From: Vibrio penaeicida
GTDB lineage: Bacteria > Pseudomonadota > Gammaproteobacteria > Enterobacterales > Vibrionaceae
DNA length: 64,000 nt
Direction: 5' to 3'
NCBI RefSeq assembly: GCF_030689305.1
Contig: NZ_JAUYVM010000001.1
Span: 372,001 to 436,000 of the forward strand
Every line of letters starts with the position of its first letter. Within the stretch, counting starts at the first letter, position 1. Below the pieces are notes generated by a model, which ran no database searches, had not been told where the DNA came from, and worked only from the letters and a program-made list of their open reading frames with translations. This document shows, piece by piece, positions 60,081-64,000 of this stretch. A program made the position numbers and the translations under genes.

Positions 60081-61034
60081 TCAAAATTTCTGTCCAAATT
60101 TAACAACCTTCTCTCGATACATTGCTAACAGGGCGTTCGTATTCACTTTAGACGCTACCTTCTGCACTGCTCGACCATCGCTTGATTCCCCTTTTATAAG
60201 GGTTGTCATCCCCTGCTTTTCTCCATCTGTTGTTACCTCTATCGAGCCCATTTCAAACTCAAATAAATCTGGCTGAACAACGCAGGCAACCGCTGAGGGA
60301 TCATGCACATGGCAGCCATTAAAACCGATAACCGACGCATAAAACTTCAGATAGAATCGGCTTACATCCCATATAAACTCACCCACTTGCCCTGCATCTT
60401 CTTTTAATGACCTGAAATAATCGTCATCAAATACACTGGACTCTGTAACATCTAGCCCGATTATTGAAATGGGCCATGAGGCAGAAAACACTCTCTGAGC
60501 GGCATGGGGGTCGTCATGAATATTGGCTTCTGCGTGAGGAGTAACATTGCCTCGATGGTTGTTTAACCCAAATGCACCGCCCATTATCACCACCTCTTTG
60601 ACTAAGGACGTGATGCTTTCATCCTCTTCAAGAGCAAGTGCAAGGTTTGTTAACGGTCCAACCGCAACAAGCGTTATTTCACCGGGGCTTTCTTTGAGCG
60701 TATCGATAATGTAGCGATAAGCGGGCTTGTTAATGATTCCTCCAATATCCACTCCAGAAACATCGACATCACCAAAACCACTTTCACCGTGTACATGCGA
60801 AGACGGACCAACAGGTTCCCTTTCTAACGGTCCCTCTGCACCTTTTGCAATGTCGCAAGTAAATTGAAATGTGTTCTTTAAGAACTGGGCATTGCGAGTG
60901 CTGTTCTCGATAGTAGCATTGCCAAAAACAGTCGTAATACCAATCAAATTAATGTCGGAGTGTGCCTCTGCAAATAGCAAAGCCATGGAATCATCGATAC
61001 CAGGATCGGTATCTAGAATGATTTTTTTTACCAT
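60081..61034 (-). CDS. Inosine-uridine-type nucleoside hydrolase
   Basis: This 317-residue enzyme hydrolyses the N-glycosidic bond of ribonucleosides. The N-terminal calcium site is IILDTDPGIDDSMAL; other marks are VAVGPLTNLALALE, VIMGGAFG, and CHVHDPSAVACVV with the Asp/His active-site residues. The start MVKKIILD at 61034 is chosen over MNCMVKK at 61043. Which nucleosides it prefers (purine or pyrimidine) cannot be read from the motif. No signal peptide, so cytoplasmic. Confidence 0.93.
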   Translation of the reverse strand: MVKKIILDTDPGIDDSMALLFAEAHSDINLIGITTVFGNATIENSTRNAQFLKNTFQFTCDIAKGAEGPLEREPVGPSSHVHGESGFGDVDVSGVDIGGIINKPAYRYIIDTLKESPGEITLVAVGPLTNLALALEEDESITSLVKEVVIMGGAFGLNNHRGNVTPHAEANIHDDPHAAQRVFSASWPISIIGLDVTESSVFDDDYFRSLKEDAGQVGEFIWDVSRFYLKFYASVIGFNGCHVHDPSAVACVVQPDLFEFEMGSIEVTTDGEKQGMTTLIKGESSDGRAVQKVASKVNTNALLAMYREKVVKFGQKF

Positions 61035-61142
61035 ACAGTTCATACCTTTGTCGCACTATTAAACTTATCATAAACACAAATTTTCATATCGCTTGTGATG
61101 AGATTCACGCTCCAAAGGATAGGATTTTATTGCAATAAAAAA

Positions 61143-61168
61143 GCGCACTGTCTTGCGAGACAGTGTGC
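61143..61168 (-). terminator. Terminator after asmA
   Basis: Stem GCGCACTGTC / GACAGTGTGC with one G-U pair and loop TTGCGA; T-runs on both sides. Confidence 0.8.
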
Positions 61169-61189
61169 TTTTTATAAAACTACTTTCTT

Positions 61190-63523
61190 TTAATTGAATA
61201 AGCCTTTAAGCAGCTTATCTGCAATATCTTTAGATTGATCAGGTTTAACTTTATCCCCTAACAATTTTTTGATTCCGCGCTCCGCTTCTTTCTTCGCTTT
61301 TTGCTTCAGGACATCATCGAAAACCAATTTGAATTTGGGATCTGCCCACGCTCCTGTGATCTGCACAGGGATCGTAACATCTTTCAAGTCATCAATAGTT
61401 TCCCCGCCTTGCCCTTTTAAAGACCCAACGATCGATGTGCGAATCAGCATGTCTACATTTTGCTTGATATAGTTGGCGTTTCCTTTACCCGTAATACGCA
61501 ACAGTGGGGACTGCATATTGAGATTGTCTGTAGATACAACGCCTTTATTCAGCTTCAACGTGGCAGTCATTGCAGAGAAATCGGTTTTCTCTACATTTTC
61601 TACCGCGGATACGCCCTGCCCTTTAAACTTCGCATAATTCGTGCGAATAAGGTGAGGCAAGTTGACACCATACACAGCACCGTCCGCGAAGTTGATTTTT
61701 ACCGTACCTTTTAGGTTTTCTTGCAGCGCTGTAGGCTTCAAGCTTTGACCATTTAACGCCAGATCAATATTGCCCGTACCTTCTAACAAATTGTTATCGA
61801 TAACATCGATCATCAGAGGCTGTACTTTTACCCCTTTCACTCCACCATTAATACTATAAGAAGGCGTGGATTTTCTTGCATCCAACCTTGCTTTGGTCGA
61901 AATACTTCCTTCGTATAAGTTGGCACTAAAACGCGAAAGATCGAGAACACCATTTTTCAACGTGAACTGAGTCGTGACCTTTTGCAATTTCGCATTGTTC
62001 GCTTTGAACTTATCAATAACCAGCTTTCCTTTAGCATTAACTAGTTTCAAAGCACTCAAATCAGGTTCAACTTCTGGCGCTCTAGGCGCTTCTTTACCCG
62101 CAGATGTATCATTACTCTCAGGGGATCCACTGGCACCGGATTCTTTTGGTTGTGTATTCAAGCCAAGGAATGCGTCCAAGTCAATATTCGGGCTATGCAA
62201 ATTGAAATTGACTTGAGGGATCGCAGACAAAGTTACACTGGCGTCACCATCAAGTTGAATGTCATTTGCTGTCAGTTTGGTTAACGCCAATGCTAAATGA
62301 CTTTTCTTAACGTCAAATGTCACACCTGCATCTAAGTCTACTTTCATTGGTGATTGAGGAAGTGCATCTCCTTCTAAGTTGTTTGATAACTTAATTTTCT
62401 GCACTTTAATCTTAGAAATAGCTTTGTCGACAACTACGCTCAATGCGCCCTCTGAATCCACTTTCAATCCTGCTAAATCACCAGCAAGTTTGTAAGAAAG
62501 ATCGTTAGATTTATCAAAAGCAAACGTCGCTAAATCCAAGCGAAATTGTTCGACCTTGTTTGTTGGGTCGCTGAACGAAGCATCAACGCCTAACTTACGC
62601 AGTTGGTAGTCTTGAAAGTCTTCTGAAAGGAAGAATTCGGTTCCACCTTTAGCGGCGAAATTTTGTTGTTGGCTTTGTCCACTCACATCAAATTCAATGC
62701 TATTCCATTCTCCAAGAGCAAAAGCAGGCAAAGAAAGTGTTGCCTTAGCGTTTAGCCCTAAAGATTTATCTTCCACTCCAGCATCCAGATCGACGTTTCG
62801 CAATTCATACTGTTTAAGATCTTGAGAGAGCTTGAATTCCACTTGCCCTTCAGCAGAGAAACTCTGTTGATTCTGTGCTCCTGTTACATCAAATGTCAGC
62901 TTACTCCACTGGCCAAATTCAAACTCTGACAGCGAAGCATTGGCATCACTCAATGTTAATAGGCTTCCTGCCTGCTTATCTGATACCGTCACTTTTGCAT
63001 TGGAAATGGTAATGCCAGCAACAGATACTTGCCATTGCTCAAGTGCTGAAGGTTCAGTACTCGTCTCTGGGCTTTGGGAAGTTGGAGCTGTTTCTGGCTG
63101 GTTTTCAACTTTGACAGGGTCACTTTGACCAGATTGAGTAAGAGCATCCAGATTAGAACGCCCATCTTTTAGTGTTTCTAGCGCCACTTCAGCACCATCA
63201 AGAATCACATTACCAATAACAAGTTGATTGCTTAGTAGCGGTGTCACTTCAATGGCCAAGCCCACTTGCTCAACTTTTAACAAATTGGGTAATGAAAAGC
63301 CTTCTGGATTTCTTAATTCCGTTTGACCAACACTAAACCCCAAGCTAGGAAAAAGTTGCCAACCAATATCCCCTTCAATCACTAGTGTCATTCCAGTGTT
63401 CTTCTGAACCTGTTCGACAATCATGGGTTTAAATTGGTTGGGGTTAACAAAAATAATGAGGGCAAGTAAAGCAACAACAATCAAAGTGATTGGTACTGCA
63501 ATGAAAAGAAGTAGCTTCTTCAT
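61190..63523 (-). CDS. asmA: AsmA-family outer-membrane assembly protein
   Basis: This 777-residue protein has one N-terminal membrane segment (LLLFIAVPITLIVVALLALI) and a large periplasmic part. It opens with the AsmA marker KPMIVEQVQKNTGMTLVIEG followed by GDIGWQLFPSLGFSVG. The C-terminal DUF3971/AsmA_2-like half contains LSRFSANLYEGSISTKARLD. Proteins of this kind are thought to help lipid traffic between membranes. It is about 160 residues longer than E. coli AsmA, with internal repeats of the pattern FDVxGQxxQQxFxAxG (at about 215 and 280). Downstream of udk, near the E. coli order. Confidence 0.9.
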   Translation of the reverse strand: MKKLLLFIAVPITLIVVALLALIIFVNPNQFKPMIVEQVQKNTGMTLVIEGDIGWQLFPSLGFSVGQTELRNPEGFSLPNLLKVEQVGLAIEVTPLLSNQLVIGNVILDGAEVALETLKDGRSNLDALTQSGQSDPVKVENQPETAPTSQSPETSTEPSALEQWQVSVAGITISNAKVTVSDKQAGSLLTLSDANASLSEFEFGQWSKLTFDVTGAQNQQSFSAEGQVEFKLSQDLKQYELRNVDLDAGVEDKSLGLNAKATLSLPAFALGEWNSIEFDVSGQSQQQNFAAKGGTEFFLSEDFQDYQLRKLGVDASFSDPTNKVEQFRLDLATFAFDKSNDLSYKLAGDLAGLKVDSEGALSVVVDKAISKIKVQKIKLSNNLEGDALPQSPMKVDLDAGVTFDVKKSHLALALTKLTANDIQLDGDASVTLSAIPQVNFNLHSPNIDLDAFLGLNTQPKESGASGSPESNDTSAGKEAPRAPEVEPDLSALKLVNAKGKLVIDKFKANNAKLQKVTTQFTLKNGVLDLSRFSANLYEGSISTKARLDARKSTPSYSINGGVKGVKVQPLMIDVIDNNLLEGTGNIDLALNGQSLKPTALQENLKGTVKINFADGAVYGVNLPHLIRTNYAKFKGQGVSAVENVEKTDFSAMTATLKLNKGVVSTDNLNMQSPLLRITGKGNANYIKQNVDMLIRTSIVGSLKGQGGETIDDLKDVTIPVQITGAWADPKFKLVFDDVLKQKAKKEAERGIKKLLGDKVKPDQSKDIADKLLKGLFN

Positions 63524-63580
63524 CCTGGATTCCTTGAATCTGCGACCGGAGATATATTTAAATTACCTCAAACATACAAA

Positions 63581-63601
63581 AGTGGCGCATAATGCGCCAC
63601 T
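63581..63601 (-). terminator. Terminator between udk and asmA
   Basis: Perfect stem AGTGGCGC / GCGCCACT with loop ATAAT and T4 on the minus strand. Confidence 0.8.
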
Positions 63602-63661
63602 TTTTGTTATGAATTTTTTCCGATTTATCAGAACTTTGACAATCCTGAGTCAACGCACCGC

Positions 63662-64000
63662 TTAGCTTTTTAGTAGTTTGGCGATATGTGCTTTCAAAAC
63701 GTCAATTGCAATTCTGTTCTTGCCACCACGAGGAACAATGATGTCGGCATATTGCTTAGAAGGCTCAATGAATTGCATGAACATAGGACGAACCGTGTCT
63801 TGGTATTGCTTAAGCACTGATTCCATAGAGCGACCACGGTCTTCTACATCGCGTTTTACGCGGCGAAGTAAACAGATATCTAAGGGCGTATCCATGAAAA
63901 CAGTCGCATGCATTAAATCGCGTAAACGTGGATCTGTAAGAAGAAGAATACCTTCCAAGATGATCACTTTTTTAGGCGTTAACGACGTTGTAGTCGCTGT
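63662..64000 (-). CDS. udk: Uridine kinase, C-terminal half (gene extends beyond the window)
   Basis: The last 112 codons of udk are present. The frame enters from the right edge and ends in [10 protein letters not shown]. Recognisable are [40 protein letters not shown], and [19 protein letters not shown]. Uridine kinase phosphorylates uridine and cytidine in nucleotide salvage. The P-loop part is outside the window. The apparent start at 63967 is an internal GTG, not the gene start. Confidence 0.94.
   Translation of the reverse strand, partial: TATTTSLTPKKVIILEGILLLTDPRLRDLMHATVFMDTPLDICLLRRVKRDVEDRGRSMESVLKQYQDTVRPMFMQFIEPSKQYADIIVPRGGKNRIAIDVLKAHIAKLLKS

Overview
The window reads as chromosomal DNA of a Vibrionaceae bacterium, most likely a Vibrio. 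The evidence is gene order (lrp-ftsK-lolA-rarA; pyrF-lapB-lapA-ihfB-rpsA-cmk; rne/rluC/yceF/yceD-rpmF-plsX-fabHDG-acpP-fabF-pabC-mltG-tmk-holB-tatD), the divergent hutWXZ/hutBCD haem loci, and protein sequences that look like Vibrio orthologues of E. coli proteins. No rRNA, tRNA, CRISPR array or insertion sequence was found.

Layout. 1-9.6 kb: rarA (cut by the window edge), lolA, ftsK and lrp on the minus strand, ald divergent from lrp, a SAM-methyltransferase-like protein, cysB, and a membrane-anchored coiled-coil protein of unknown role. 9.6-16.7 kb: an accessory island lying inside the tRNA-hydroxylase gene miaE. 16.7-28.2 kb: pyrF, lapB, lapA, ihfB, rpsA, cmk, sohB, yciK, a cheV-type gene, mlc and pykA. 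28.2-39.9 kb: a patatin-like lipase, a YnhF-type mini-protein, an NSS-family transporter with its MetS-like small subunit, a small secreted protein, the haem-use genes hutZXW and hutBCD, and ptsG. 39.9-51.2 kb: the fatty-acid/cell-envelope cluster from tatD up to rpmF-yceD, with yceF opposite. 51.3-64 kb: rluC, rne with a long leader, a SulP transporter, a DUF1287 protein, a low-molecular-weight phosphatase, cobO, a nucleoside hydrolase, asmA and the 3' part of udk.

The most unusual region is the 6.3-kb island. The resident miaE is split after about 50 codons, and the two halves are separated by the island. The break points carry an identical 16-bp direct repeat (9730-9745 and 16029-16044), and joining the halves at that repeat restores a perfect MiaE frame. 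The island carries (i) a small protein with an R-S-E-type ADP-ribosyltransferase-like signature overlapping a protein-kinase gene, (ii) an oppositely oriented three-gene operon recognisable as an ABC three-component (ABC-3C) conflict system (DUF3732 ATPase, middle component, PD-(D/E)XK/DUF4297-like protein), and (iii) a complete, diverged miaE. The complete copy would preserve the tRNA-modifying function that the insertion destroys. No integrase is visible. The ART-like/kinase pair and the gene-restoring architecture are the best candidates for an undescribed system.

The remaining genes are conventional housekeeping functions. Secondary points are a hut locus lacking the tonB1-exbB1-exbD1 genes usually found beside hutBCD in Vibrio, a pair of 21-bp repeats 32 bp apart upstream of the NSS transporter, and a duplicated PEMAMGKV microdomain in the tail of RNase E. 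All assignments come from reading the sequence; no database search was possible.
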